Below the pieces are notes generated by a model. That model searched no databases. It was given only the letters and a program-made list of their open reading frames with translations, and was not told where the DNA came from. A stretch of DNA of 64,000 nt from Lachnoclostridium phytofermentans (GTDB lineage: Bacteria; Bacillota; Clostridia; Lachnospirales; Lachnospiraceae), in NCBI RefSeq assembly GCF_000733755.1, contig NZ_JPOF01000007.1, positions 124,001 through 188,000 of the forward strand, in the 5' to 3' direction. The position numbers and the translations under genes were made by a program. Shown in pieces: positions 25,763-34,532 of this stretch; within the stretch, counting starts at the first letter, position 1; each line of letters starts with the position of its first letter.

Positions 25763-26002
25763 ATGAAGATAACCAAAGGTACGATTATACGTACAATTAT
25801 GCTATTTCTTGTATTGATTAATTTGATTCTAAAGCAAACAGGCAGACCAGTTCTTGAAATAGAAGAAGGAACGGTAGCTAGTTTTGTCGAAACGGTGATT
25901 GAGCTCGGTACGATTGTTGTTGCTTGGTGGGAGAACAATAGTTTTACTAAAAATGCAAGAAAAGCAGACGATTATTTAAAGAAATTAAATACGGAAAAGT
26001 AA
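25763..26002 (+). CDS. Lone SPP1-type phage holin-like protein
   Basis: 79 residues with two hydrophobic segments (about 9-24 and 38-55), then WWENNSFTKNARKADDYLKKL. This C-terminal motif is characteristic of SPP1-type phage holins, which form membrane lesions that release endolysin. No endolysin, tail or integrase gene is nearby, so it is an orphan, perhaps a domesticated holin or a remnant. RBS is AGGGGGGAAT. A strong terminator follows. It lies next to the envelope-stress sigma operon, but a link is speculation. Confidence 0.8.
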   Translation: MKITKGTIIRTIMLFLVLINLILKQTGRPVLEIEEGTVASFVETVIELGTIVVAWWENNSFTKNARKADDYLKKLNTEK

Positions 26003-26010
26003 AATAAAAA

Positions 26011-26068
26011 GATGGATGAAAAATAGTAATTCGATTGGATTACTAGAGCTTCATCCATCTTTTTCTTG
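26011..26068 (+). terminator. Terminator of the holin-like gene
   Basis: AAAGATGGATGA (26011-26022) pairs with 26054-26065, with an inner AGTAAT/ATTACT stem, followed by TTTTTCTT. The remaining 26069-26386 holds only a GCTGC/GCAGC hairpin just before the next gene. Confidence 0.88.
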
Positions 26069-26386
26069 CAGGAAATAGATGGAATAATTATAATGTAACT
26101 AAGAAATTGCAGAATGTTTAAGTAGCTGGAAGCTTTCTCGTTAAAAGGCTATGTTTCACCACTGATGTATTCGAGATAAAATTCCTATAGTTAGTTGCGA
26201 AATATCTGTAATTGGGTTTCGATATCATAAATAATAGATGGTAACCCTTACTCTTATGCGATATAATTCATGGCAGTGACTCGTAAATTAAAAGATGAGT
26301 AAAGTGTAATAAAAAGTTCACTAATAAATTATATTGGTGCTGCGGCAAAAACTGTGTAATCGGCAGCGCAGAAATGAGGATAAATT

Positions 26387-27514
26387 ATGAACCAAAGTAC
26401 TAAGGTAAGAATCGCATTAATCGGCGTTGTCAGTATGGGAAAAAAGTATGCCATGATGCTAGAGATGGGGAAAATTTCAAATCTTACATTGACAGCCGTC
26501 TGCTGTAGAAGTCAGGAAAATCAGAATTGGGTAATGGAAAATCTGAGTGGGAGTGTTTCCTTGTATCGAAGTAGTGAAGAATTATTTGCACATCCTGAGG
26601 AATATGATGCTGTATTAATTGTCACTCCTCACAAAAAGCATCCAGAACTAGCGATAAGAGCATTTGAATTAAAAAAACATGTATTTTGTGATAAACCTGC
26701 TGGAATTTCATTGCTCGATGCGCAAAAGATGGAACAAGCACACAAAGAGTCTGGCTGTAAGTATGCTATGATGTTTCATAATCGAACCTATCCGGTTCTA
26801 AAAAAAGTAAAGCAGTTATTAGAAGATGGGTTTGTTGGGGAATTAAAACGTATTCAACTTGTAAATACCATATATTATCGAACAGAATTTTATCACCATT
26901 CCAGTGATTGGAGAAGTAGTTGGCACGGAGAAGGCGGAGGAGCTCTAATAAATCAAGGGCAACATATCCTAGATTACTGGCAATGGTTTTTTGGGATGCC
27001 GAATACAATTTATGCCTCAATACCTTTTGGAAAATACAATTCTTTTGCTGTGGATGATGAAGCAACTTTACTAATGGAGTACCCAAATAAAGTTACGGCT
27101 ACTTTTATTCTATCCACCGGTGAAATTCCAAGAGAAGAGATTTTAACGATAGTTGGAACAAAAGGACGAATACAAGTAACGGGAAATGAAATCGAGCTTA
27201 CAAGTTACAGTAGGGACTCTATCCAATATGGGAAAGATGCAAAGACTAATTCAAGAGAAGAGATACAGCAAACCAAGGAGTTATTTATTTGCAATGAACC
27301 AAAAGAATCCTATGAACAGATGTTACTTAATTTTGGGGATGCAATCCTTCGTGGAAAACCTCTCATCGCTCCAGGGGAAGATGGAACGAAGGCGTTAGAG
27401 TTAACAAATGCAGCTTATTTTTCTGCATTTTTAGGAGAACGAGTAAGTCTTCCAATCGATAGTTATGAGTATGAGAAATTACTGGAAAATAAAATCGAAA
27501 ATGAGAACATATAA
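26387..27514 (+). CDS. Gfo/Idh/MocA-family oxidoreductase
   Basis: 375 residues. The Rossmann domain starts with VRIALIGVVSMGKKYA, a variant of the usual GxGxxG loop. The conserved CDKPAG (EKP-like) motif is near residue 105, and the C-terminal sheet domain carries GGGALINQGQHILDYW with the catalytic-type histidine. Such NAD(P)-dependent enzymes oxidise or reduce sugars, inositols or amino sugars. The next gene, an aldo/keto reductase, starts 12 bp after its end and points to a sugar or polyol conversion pathway. The substrate is not known. Confidence 0.88.
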   Translation: MNQSTKVRIALIGVVSMGKKYAMMLEMGKISNLTLTAVCCRSQENQNWVMENLSGSVSLYRSSEELFAHPEEYDAVLIVTPHKKHPELAIRAFELKKHVFCDKPAGISLLDAQKMEQAHKESGCKYAMMFHNRTYPVLKKVKQLLEDGFVGELKRIQLVNTIYYRTEFYHHSSDWRSSWHGEGGGALINQGQHILDYWQWFFGMPNTIYASIPFGKYNSFAVDDEATLLMEYPNKVTATFILSTGEIPREEILTIVGTKGRIQVTGNEIELTSYSRDSIQYGKDAKTNSREEIQQTKELFICNEPKESYEQMLLNFGDAILRGKPLIAPGEDGTKALELTNAAYFSAFLGERVSLPIDSYEYEKLLENKIENENI

Positions 27515-27526
27515 ATGGAGGATATT

Positions 27527-28558
27527 ATGGCACAAATGAGACTTGGTAAGACAGAACTACTTGTGGACAGAAATGGATTTGGTGCTCTTCCGATACAAAG
27601 AGCGACGTTAGATAATTCAATCAAAATCCTGCAAAAGGCTTATGAAAACGGCATAAACTTTTTTGATACTGCAAGATTTTATACAGATAGTGAAGAAAAA
27701 ATTGGACAAGCTCTCTCAAAAGTGAGAGAGGATATTTTTATTGCAACGAAGACAGCAGCAGTGAAGGAAGAGTCGTTTTGGCGAGATTTAGAGACATCGC
27801 TAAATAAGTTAAAGACGGATTATATTGATTTATACCAATTCCATAATCCTTCTTTTTGCCCGAAACCTGGGGATGGAACTGGTCTTTATGAAGCAATGTG
27901 CAAAGCAAGGGAACAAGGTAAGATAAGGCATATCGGAATTACGAATCACCGTTTAGCCGTAGCTCATGAAGCTATCGACTCGGGGTTATATGAAACCTTA
28001 CAGTTTCCATTTTGTTATTTATCCACAGAGAAAGAACTTGATTTAGTGAGGAAGTGTAAGGAAGCAGACATGGGATTTATAGCGATGAAGGCGCTTTCTG
28101 GAGGATTGATTACGAATGCAAGAGCTGCCTATGCTTATCTTGCTCAGTTTGATAATGTATTACCAATCTGGGGAATTCAAAGAGAACATGAACTTGACGA
28201 GTTTCTTTCGTTTTCTAGTAATCCGCCAACCTTAGAGAAAGAGTTGCTTGATGTAATAAATCACGATAGAGATGAGCTTTTAGGTGAGTTTTGTCGTGGA
28301 TGTGGTTACTGCATGCCATGTCCTGTTGGTATTGAGATTAACAATTGTGCAAGAATGTCTCTTTTGCTTAGAAGATCTCCTTCCGAACTTCAATTGACTC
28401 CTGAAGCACAGCAAAAAATGAAGAAGATAGAAGATTGCTTACATTGTAATCAATGTAAGACAAAGTGTCCATATGGATTGGATACCCCAAGTTTACTAAG
28501 GAAAAATTATGAGGATTATCAAGAAGTTTTAAAAGATCGCAGTAAGGTGTCAGTATAG
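27527..28558 (+). CDS. Aldo/keto reductase with C-terminal 4Fe-4S domain
   Basis: 343 residues from ATG 27527 (GGAGG at 27517). The barrel domain has NFFDTARFYTDSEEKIG (catalytic D and Y) and the lysine/histidine segments IATKTAAVKE and DLYQFHNP. The C-terminal 90 residues carry CRGCGYCMPCPVGI and CLHCNQCKTKCPYGL, eight cysteines in two ferredoxin-like sets, as in clostridial AKR-ferredoxin fusions. Electrons may therefore pass between Fe-S clusters and a nicotinamide reaction. It forms an operon with the Gfo/Idh/MocA gene. The terminator overlaps its stop codon. Confidence 0.9.
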   Translation: MAQMRLGKTELLVDRNGFGALPIQRATLDNSIKILQKAYENGINFFDTARFYTDSEEKIGQALSKVREDIFIATKTAAVKEESFWRDLETSLNKLKTDYIDLYQFHNPSFCPKPGDGTGLYEAMCKAREQGKIRHIGITNHRLAVAHEAIDSGLYETLQFPFCYLSTEKELDLVRKCKEADMGFIAMKALSGGLITNARAAYAYLAQFDNVLPIWGIQREHELDEFLSFSSNPPTLEKELLDVINHDRDELLGEFCRGCGYCMPCPVGIEINNCARMSLLLRRSPSELQLTPEAQQKMKKIEDCLHCNQCKTKCPYGLDTPSLLRKNYEDYQEVLKDRSKVSV

Positions 28559-28583
28559 AGGTGTCTATACTGACACCTTTTTG
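28544..28583 (+). terminator. Terminator overlapping the end of the aldo/keto reductase gene
   Basis: A perfect 16-bp stem (28544-28559 with 28564-28579) begins inside the last codons, with loop GGTG and a TTTTT tail. Confidence 0.9.
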
Positions 28584-28795
28584 CGTGAGCTTTCTTTTTG
28601 CTACGTGCTTTCTTATGAAGCAATTAAGTTATTCTGTGTTATTATGCGAAATGTCAACGAAACATGAAAAACTTTGTAAAATGTGATGAAGAATAAACAA
28701 ATTTTGGAAAATATATTGACGAAACTTACGAATTAAGATAATTTAATCCTATAGGATGTATAATATTTCATTTATCCAAAGGAGAGGAAGCATTG

Positions 28796-29974
28796 ATGCA
28801 TAGAAGAAAAATGGTTTCCTATACAGTTACGTTAATTTTATTTTTGTTATTTTTATTGAGCCTTTATATTGGAAATAGACCAATGAATAAGACGAAGGAG
28901 ATAATGCTATTTCAAGCAATAACGGAAAAAGATTATACAAACTCTGATTTTAATGTTGTGATTCGTACATCAAAACATTGGGATGATAATGATTATACGG
29001 AGGTTGGAGCCCAATACGATGGTGTTTTTTACAATAATACAAAGATCGATGTTTCTGATTGGAGAATAGAAGTCGATGTGCCTAGTGAAAGCAGGATTGA
29101 CAGTGCTTGGAATGGAATATATAAATTAGAGGATGGGAAACTTATTATTACTTCTGTAGACTATAACGAAAAGTTGTCTGGTGAGGAGTCGATGACGTTT
29201 GGTTTTGTCATGTATACGAAGAATAGCTTTGAGGTTCATAATATTACCTTGCATCTAAGTAGATTAATAAGGCTGTGTGATTATCCATTATACTGGGCGT
29301 TTATCATTGTACTATTTATACTCTTTATAACATCCATCGTGTATTGCTTTTTTGAGTTAAGGTTTCGAGGGCTAAAGGCGAAGCAGAGAGTATATAAAGC
29401 TGTTATTGAGCAGTCTCTTCGGACATTTGCTAACATTATTGATGCAAAGGATGAGTACACAAAAGGACATTCTGAGCGGGTTGCAATATACTCTAGGGAG
29501 ATAACAAAACGTATGGGAGGTACAGAACAGGAACAAGAAAACATCTATTATATGGCACTCCTACATGATATCGGGAAAATTGGGATTCCAGATAACATCT
29601 TAAATAAGCCAGGCAGACTTACAAAGGAAGAACATAATATTATTAAAACGCATTCCTCTATAGGGGGAGAAATTTTAAAAGATTTTACAACAATACCTGG
29701 TATCAGTGATGGCGCATGCTATCACCATGAACGTTATGATGGAAATGGATATAATGAAGGATTAAAAGGAAAAGAAATACCAGAGTGTGCACGGATCATC
29801 GGCATTGCAGATGCCTATGATGCTATGGCAAGTGCACGTTGTTATCGTCCACCACTAAGTGAAGAGTACATATTACAAGAACTAAAAGATTGCGCAGGGA
29901 AACAGTTTGATCCTATGATTGTTACTTACATGATTACTATGATACATGAAAGATACGCACCTTTAGCACAATAG
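28796..29974 (+). CDS. Membrane HD-GYP phosphodiesterase with CBM2-like sensor
   Basis: 392 residues; ATG 28796 follows AAAGGAGAGGAAG. A membrane segment (about 6-24), an extracellular domain (about 45-150), a second segment (about 160-185) and a cytoplasmic HD-GYP domain (about 195-380). The HD site H247/D248 in LLHDIGKIGIP and the HHERYDGNGY...GLKG motif are intact, so it should hydrolyse c-di-GMP. The external domain follows the CBM2 pattern: N-N-T, DW89-RIEVDVP, IDSAW105-NG, and a late SMTFGF strand. CBM2 modules bind cellulose or xylan with surface aromatics. I infer a polysaccharide-contact sensor. It converges on an EAL gene. Confidence 0.85.
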   Translation: MHRRKMVSYTVTLILFLLFLLSLYIGNRPMNKTKEIMLFQAITEKDYTNSDFNVVIRTSKHWDDNDYTEVGAQYDGVFYNNTKIDVSDWRIEVDVPSESRIDSAWNGIYKLEDGKLIITSVDYNEKLSGEESMTFGFVMYTKNSFEVHNITLHLSRLIRLCDYPLYWAFIIVLFILFITSIVYCFFELRFRGLKAKQRVYKAVIEQSLRTFANIIDAKDEYTKGHSERVAIYSREITKRMGGTEQEQENIYYMALLHDIGKIGIPDNILNKPGRLTKEEHNIIKTHSSIGGEILKDFTTIPGISDGACYHHERYDGNGYNEGLKGKEIPECARIIGIADAYDAMASARCYRPPLSEEYILQELKDCAGKQFDPMIVTYMITMIHERYAPLAQ

Positions 29975-30073
29975 TAGGATTTCAACACGGAGGAATACTG
30001 TACCTATAATGGTTGAGACTTGGTTGCAATACTATGAAGTTTTGAATAATTTAGTGTAGATTGATAAATAAAA

Positions 30074-30110
30074 TCCAATAAGAGGTTTGGTGACTTCTTA
30101 TTGGACGTTT
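30074..30110 (+). terminator. Terminator of the HD-GYP gene
   Basis: TCCAATAAG (30074-30082) pairs with CTTATTGGA (30097-30105), followed by CGTTTATT. Repeat copy C follows directly. Confidence 0.6.
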
Positions 30111-30153
30111 ATTCATGACAAGGAAAAGTTCGCGAAGCGTGCTTTTCTTGTTT
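30111..30153. repeat. Dispersed hairpin repeat, copy C
   Basis: ATTCATGACAAGGAAAAG, then TTCGCGAAGCG, then TGCTTTTCTTGT. ACAAGGAAAAG pairs with CTTTTCTTGT, and TTCGCGAA sits at the loop. Best-preserved copy; it lies between convergent genes and may also help end the EAL transcript. Confidence 0.7.
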
Positions 30154-30235
30154 GTACTTTATTTTGTATTTTCCTTTTTTATAGAAACCTTTAGTTTCCT
30201 ATCTTATTCTATCTTTTCTTATAACTTTCCTATTA

Positions 30236-31618
30236 TTATAATAGAAGTTTCTCAAGCTCTGTTAATGCCATTGGTTTGTAATAAAGATAACCTTGAGCCT
30301 TATAACAGCCACATTCTATTAAAAATTGCTCTTGTTCTTTCGTCTCTACTCCTTCTGCAATCATATCCATACCCAATTCAGCTAGCATCGATATTATGTG
30401 ACGAATCACAGTACGACCTTTTGAACTTTCTAGGTTGCTTAAAAAGAGCCGGTCAATTTTAACTTCGTCTATTGGTTCATCTTTTAGCATGTTCATTGAG
30501 CTGTAACCGGAACCAAAATCATCCATAGAAAAAGAAAATCCTTTTTCTTGTAGCATTCTCATACAATAAAACAAATAGGAAGAATTCTCTGCTAAAGCAC
30601 TTTCTGTAATTTCTAAGGTAATTAGACTTGGAGGTATTTTATATTCTCTTGATAGACGACATAAAACTTCGACAAAATCTTTTTGATATTCATGAAGCCT
30701 TGATACGTTGAGTGAGATAGGGAGAGGAGTCACGCCTTGATCAATTAATTTTCGTAAGAACTGAAAAACTTCGGTCCAAACATAGATATCAACATCAACA
30801 ATATAACCACTTTTTTCAAGCACTGGAATAAATAAATTTGGATACAGGTAGCCCTCCAGAGGATGTTTCCAACGTAATAATGCTTCTCCGCCAATAATGT
30901 CACCTGTTTTCATATTTACTTTAGGCTGTATATGTACTTCTAATTGTCTTTCCGTTAATGCAGTAGTAATCTCATTTTCTATCTTTTTTTCTAAAAGTAG
31001 AGAAGTACGAAGATCCTTATCATAAAAGGAGTAAAAGGAAAATACTTTACCTTTGATTGTTTGTAAAGCTAAATTAGTATAATCACTTAATAAACTAATA
31101 TCCATACCATATTCCGAGATACAGATACCAAAAGCAGGAAGTAACTTACAGGATATCGGAAATGAAGTTATTTTTTCAGCTAGCGAAGACACAATATGAA
31201 TCAGGTCATCTGTTTCTTGATAAGGGGTACATAAGGCGAAAATATCTGCACGTAAATGACCAACGACAGTATCTTCCGCTTCATAAACTCGGAAACAATC
31301 TGCAATATGCTTTAATAATGCATCACCTTGACTTCGTCCACAAAATTCATTTACTGTCTTAAAGCGATATAAATCCATACGAATTAAGGCATATTTTTTT
31401 TCTTTATGTACTCTTAAACATTCATTTCCTTTATAAAAAAAAGCATTATTCCCATATAGACCAGTTAGATTATAGCGTGAAGTAGTAGCATTTTGTTCTG
31501 CCATCTTCTTTAGTGAATATAGGTATAATTCTTCCTTTCCTTCCTCTGTCAGCATAGGTGAGGAAGAGGTTTCTAATCCTTTAGCAAAACTCATAATGAT
31601 GCTAGCCCTTTCTTCCAT
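30236..31618 (-). CDS. EAL-domain c-di-GMP phosphodiesterase with degenerate GGDEF
   Basis: 460 residues, no membrane segment. Residues about 45-190 form a GGDEF-like domain in which the signature is replaced by LRADI, so it cannot be a cyclase. The EAL domain (about 210-455) keeps its metal and catalytic residues: EALLRW (from E245), SLNVSR, LEITES, MDDFGSGYSS, EVKIDR, IAEGVET and QGYLYYKP. It should linearise c-di-GMP. The degenerate GGDEF may be a GTP-binding regulatory module, as in other hybrids. It faces the HD-GYP gene, so two phosphodiesterases lie end to end. Confidence 0.92.
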   Translation of the reverse strand: MEERASIIMSFAKGLETSSSPMLTEEGKEELYLYSLKKMAEQNATTSRYNLTGLYGNNAFFYKGNECLRVHKEKKYALIRMDLYRFKTVNEFCGRSQGDALLKHIADCFRVYEAEDTVVGHLRADIFALCTPYQETDDLIHIVSSLAEKITSFPISCKLLPAFGICISEYGMDISLLSDYTNLALQTIKGKVFSFYSFYDKDLRTSLLLEKKIENEITTALTERQLEVHIQPKVNMKTGDIIGGEALLRWKHPLEGYLYPNLFIPVLEKSGYIVDVDIYVWTEVFQFLRKLIDQGVTPLPISLNVSRLHEYQKDFVEVLCRLSREYKIPPSLITLEITESALAENSSYLFYCMRMLQEKGFSFSMDDFGSGYSSMNMLKDEPIDEVKIDRLFLSNLESSKGRTVIRHIISMLAELGMDMIAEGVETKEQEQFLIECGCYKAQGYLYYKPMALTELEKLLL

Positions 31619-31823
31619 GATTTTAATATAGTACTACCCATATTTTAGCACATATCACTTAATAATACAATATTCAACAAAAAGTGACACAAATATAAGG
31701 AAGAAACGTGACTTTTTTGAATCCTTATACTATAATAACAATAAATTGTAGGAAACTAAGAAGAAATGGTTTTTAGTAAAAAAATTAGAAAAAAGTTAAT
31801 GAATAAGAAATCGGGGCGATGTT

Positions 31824-32825
31824 ATGATCTGTTTTTATCTAGTTGGAATAACTTCCTTCCTGTCTCTTTGGGCAGTAAAGGGGATAAGTGTATATGATGT
31901 TCTGGCTAACTTCTTTTTCTATAGTTTTTTGGGTTGGATATATGAAAGTACCCTAGTGAGCGTACGTAAGAGGACACTTACAAATCGTGGTTTTCTCAAT
32001 GGTCCCATCATACCAATTTATGGTTTTGCTGCAACCTTTATTTATATGGCATTTTATAATGAGTATGCCATATCACTAACAGGAGAGGTAAATGCACTAC
32101 ATATCAGTGAAGTCTTCTTTTTCGGGATGGTAATTGCTTCTATCTTAGAATATATTACTTCCTATCTGATGGAGAAGTTCTTTCATGCAAAATGGTGGGA
32201 CTATAGTAATTATCCACTTAATATCAAAGGTAGAATAAGCCTTCCCTCCTCTTTATTTTGGGGATTACTATCTACTGTAATGGTTTATCTGATCCAACCA
32301 GCAGTAAATAATTTGCTTCTACAGATACCAAGACCTTTAGGAGATTATGTTTTAATTGCAGCCGTTGCAGCAGGGAGCTGCGACCTTATCCTAACAGTGG
32401 CTGTGACGTTAAAACTAAACAAGAAACTAGAAGTTCTAGAACGCTTAAGAGAAGAAGTGTTCGAGTATACGATGGGATTAAAGTGGTATGAAAGAAGAGA
32501 AGAACTGAAAGGACGCCTTACTCATAGTAAGGTTGGTGAGTTTGCAGAGGAGTTATTAGGTCTTGTGAATAAGAGCTATGAAAAGCACCTACAAAGAAAA
32601 GTCTCTGAAGATAGTATGGAGCGCAGAAAAATACGTATTGACATAGAACAAAGGATTAAAAAATTTATGGAACTCTATAATAAGTCTGGTAATACACATC
32701 TGCAAAAGAGTATTTATAAGCGTATGTTCAAGGCGTTTCCGAATATGAAAATGGTCGGAAAAGAAGGGGTGTTTGCGGATTTTAAAGATAAGATTAAGAA
32801 AACATCAAATAGAAAAAAGAAGTAA
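31824..32825 (+). CDS. CmpB-like membrane protein (putative ABC-transporter type IV, PF06541)
   Basis: 333 residues. Five or so membrane segments in the first 195 residues include YSFLGWIYESTLVSVRKR and NRGFLNGPIIPIYGFAA, the signature of this family; WWDYSNYPLNIKGRISLPSSLFWG is its third conserved block. A basic helical C-terminal tail of about 130 residues follows. Despite the family name, transport is not demonstrated. The ATG follows GGGGCGATGTT. It is divergent from the EAL gene. Confidence 0.82.
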   Translation: MICFYLVGITSFLSLWAVKGISVYDVLANFFFYSFLGWIYESTLVSVRKRTLTNRGFLNGPIIPIYGFAATFIYMAFYNEYAISLTGEVNALHISEVFFFGMVIASILEYITSYLMEKFFHAKWWDYSNYPLNIKGRISLPSSLFWGLLSTVMVYLIQPAVNNLLLQIPRPLGDYVLIAAVAAGSCDLILTVAVTLKLNKKLEVLERLREEVFEYTMGLKWYERREELKGRLTHSKVGEFAEELLGLVNKSYEKHLQRKVSEDSMERRKIRIDIEQRIKKFMELYNKSGNTHLQKSIYKRMFKAFPNMKMVGKEGVFADFKDKIKKTSNRKKK

Positions 32826-32969
32826 TGATGTTCATCTGGATAATATTCCAAGTGATTTTTTCTTATCTATCTATTAAATATTCAGCTAAGTATGTCGATG
32901 GTAATTATATAATTCTAGGTCTTTTATACTAGAAGAGAAAAAATTATAGGGTAACTAAGAGGAGGCGTA

Positions 32970-34226
32970 ATGAAATACATGTTAGAAAAGTTAAAAAACA
33001 TAAGAATCAGAATAAGAGTGGCTTCTTTGGCTGCATTGGCAGTGCTATTTTTGATTATGATGTTATGCGTATCTTTTGTAAATGATAATATTATATTAAA
33101 GGTGGTTATCTTTGTCTTAGCTGCGATTACAGGTTTTGCTTATACAAAACTTATTTCCCTCTCTATTCTTGGGGAGATAAAGAGCTTAAAATCCATTATG
33201 GTAGAGGTTTCAGAAGGTAATCTATCTGTTAATGTGGATGACAGTGTTAAGACAAAGGATGAATTTGGTGATTTTGCGCAAGCAATGGAGAAAACTTTAG
33301 TTCATCTGAATACATATCAGTCTTATATTGATGAAATCGCAGATGTTCTAAATAAGATGGCAGAAGGAAAGATGGAATTAGAGCTTCACCAAGCATATGA
33401 TGGACAGTTTATGGTAATTAAGAAGGCTTTAATCAGTATTTCAACTTCCCTAAACCGTACATTAAAAGAAATTAATATATCCTCCGATAAGGTTGCAAAA
33501 GAAGCAGAGAATATGCAGATGACTGCAATACAGGTTTCCAATGGAACAACGGAGGAAGCTGCTACGATTGAGGAATTGACAGCTTCTATTCAGGAAATAA
33601 CTTCTCAAGTAAGTGTGAATGCAGAAGGTGCGGTAGATGCGAAAAGTAAAATTTCTAATATGACTGATACAGCTACAATAAATAATGAGAATATGACGCA
33701 ACTTTTAGGAGCGATGGAGGATATACGAACTTCCTCGAATGAAATCGTAAACATCATACAAACAATAGAAGGAATTGCCAGTCAAACGAATTTGCTTTCC
33801 TTAAATGCATCTATTGAAGCGGCAAGAGCAGGTGAGATGGGCAAAGGATTCGCAGTTGTTGCTGGTGAAATCGGTAATCTGGCGAATCAAAGTGTGACTG
33901 CAGTGAAAGTTACTTCCCAGTTAATTGAAAATACAATCAAAGCTGTGGAACACGGTGTGAACCTTGCTGATGAATCAGCAAAATCCTCCAATGAGGTAGC
34001 TAACGTAGCAAAAGATATTACTAAGATTATGGATGATATTTCAGATAGTTCTCAATCTCAAAGTGATCTTTTACAGCAATTTGCTGAGGCGGTGGAACAA
34101 ATTGCAATTGTTGTGGATGGAAATAAGGCTGCAGCAACATCGAGTGCTCAGATGTCAGAAGTTTTAACCAAAGAGGCAGTTCACTTAAAACAGATGATAG
34201 ACCAATTCGAACTTTATGAAGAGTAA
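32970..34226 (+). CDS. Methyl-accepting chemotaxis protein without external sensor
   Basis: 418 residues. Two adjacent membrane segments (about 17-36 and 41-62) are joined by only a few residues, so there is no periplasmic-type ligand domain. A HAMP domain (about 62-115) precedes a second HAMP-like or linker helix region and the signalling domain with [23 protein letters not shown]. It may sense membrane state, an internal ligand or a partner protein. RBS is AGAGGAGGCG. A strong terminator follows the gene. Confidence 0.92.
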   Translation: MKYMLEKLKNIRIRIRVASLAALAVLFLIMMLCVSFVNDNIILKVVIFVLAAITGFAYTKLISLSILGEIKSLKSIMVEVSEGNLSVNVDDSVKTKDEFGDFAQAMEKTLVHLNTYQSYIDEIADVLNKMAEGKMELELHQAYDGQFMVIKKALISISTSLNRTLKEINISSDKVAKEAENMQMTAIQVSNGTTEEAATIEELTASIQEITSQVSVNAEGAVDAKSKISNMTDTATINNENMTQLLGAMEDIRTSSNEIVNIIQTIEGIASQTNLLSLNASIEAARAGEMGKGFAVVAGEIGNLANQSVTAVKVTSQLIENTIKAVEHGVNLADESAKSSNEVANVAKDITKIMDDISDSSQSQSDLLQQFAEAVEQIAIVVDGNKAAATSSAQMSEVLTKEAVHLKQMIDQFELYEE

Positions 34227-34295
34227 TATGTAGAAGAATCCTATGGATCACGCTGAATCTGTGGGGATAGTATTGTATTTGATGAAAGAACATGG

Positions 34296-34345
34296 AAAGA
34301 TACCTAAAAAGGGGAGAACGGCTCTTTTTGGGTATCTTTTTTATC
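34296..34345 (+). terminator. Terminator of the chemoreceptor gene
   Basis: AAAGATACC (34296-34304) pairs with 34331-34339; an inner AAAAAG/CTCTTTTT stem and a final T run complete it. Confidence 0.85.
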
Positions 34346-34432
34346 AGTCCTTATGTTTATCATGTGATTCTATTCCTTCCGTTCTTAAGGAAATACTCAG
34401 TATATTTTAATTGATTCTAATCTTAGTTTAAT

Positions 34433-34461
34433 TTGAGTATTGCAAACGTTTGTTTTATAAT
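34433..34461 (+). promoter_or_regulatory. Promoter with LacI/CcpA-type operator before the GH43-like gene
   Basis: TTGAGT (34433-34438), 17-bp spacer and TATAAT (34456-34461). The spacer contains the palindrome GCAAACGTTTGT, centred on CG as in LacI/GalR-family operators and close to a cre site. A bound repressor would block RNA polymerase. Confidence 0.75.
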
Positions 34462-34532
34462 AGGTGTAATTGAGCTACTAGCTAAAATACGTGAATATGT
34501 ATTTTTTGACTTGGAAAATAGGAGGCAGAGAA

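Noticed and set aside
25763-26002. Prophage remnant suggested by the holin-like gene
   Set aside because: No integrase, capsid, tail, lysin or attachment repeats nearby; base composition looks the same as the flanks.
14129-26361. Shared GGCAAA..ACTGTGTAATC at 14129-14145 and 26343-26361, with GCTGC/GCAGC hairpins before genes at 15121 and 26387
   Set aside because: The match needs a 2-nt gap, and an 11-mer match between two places is expected many times by chance in 64 kb; no common structure could be shown.
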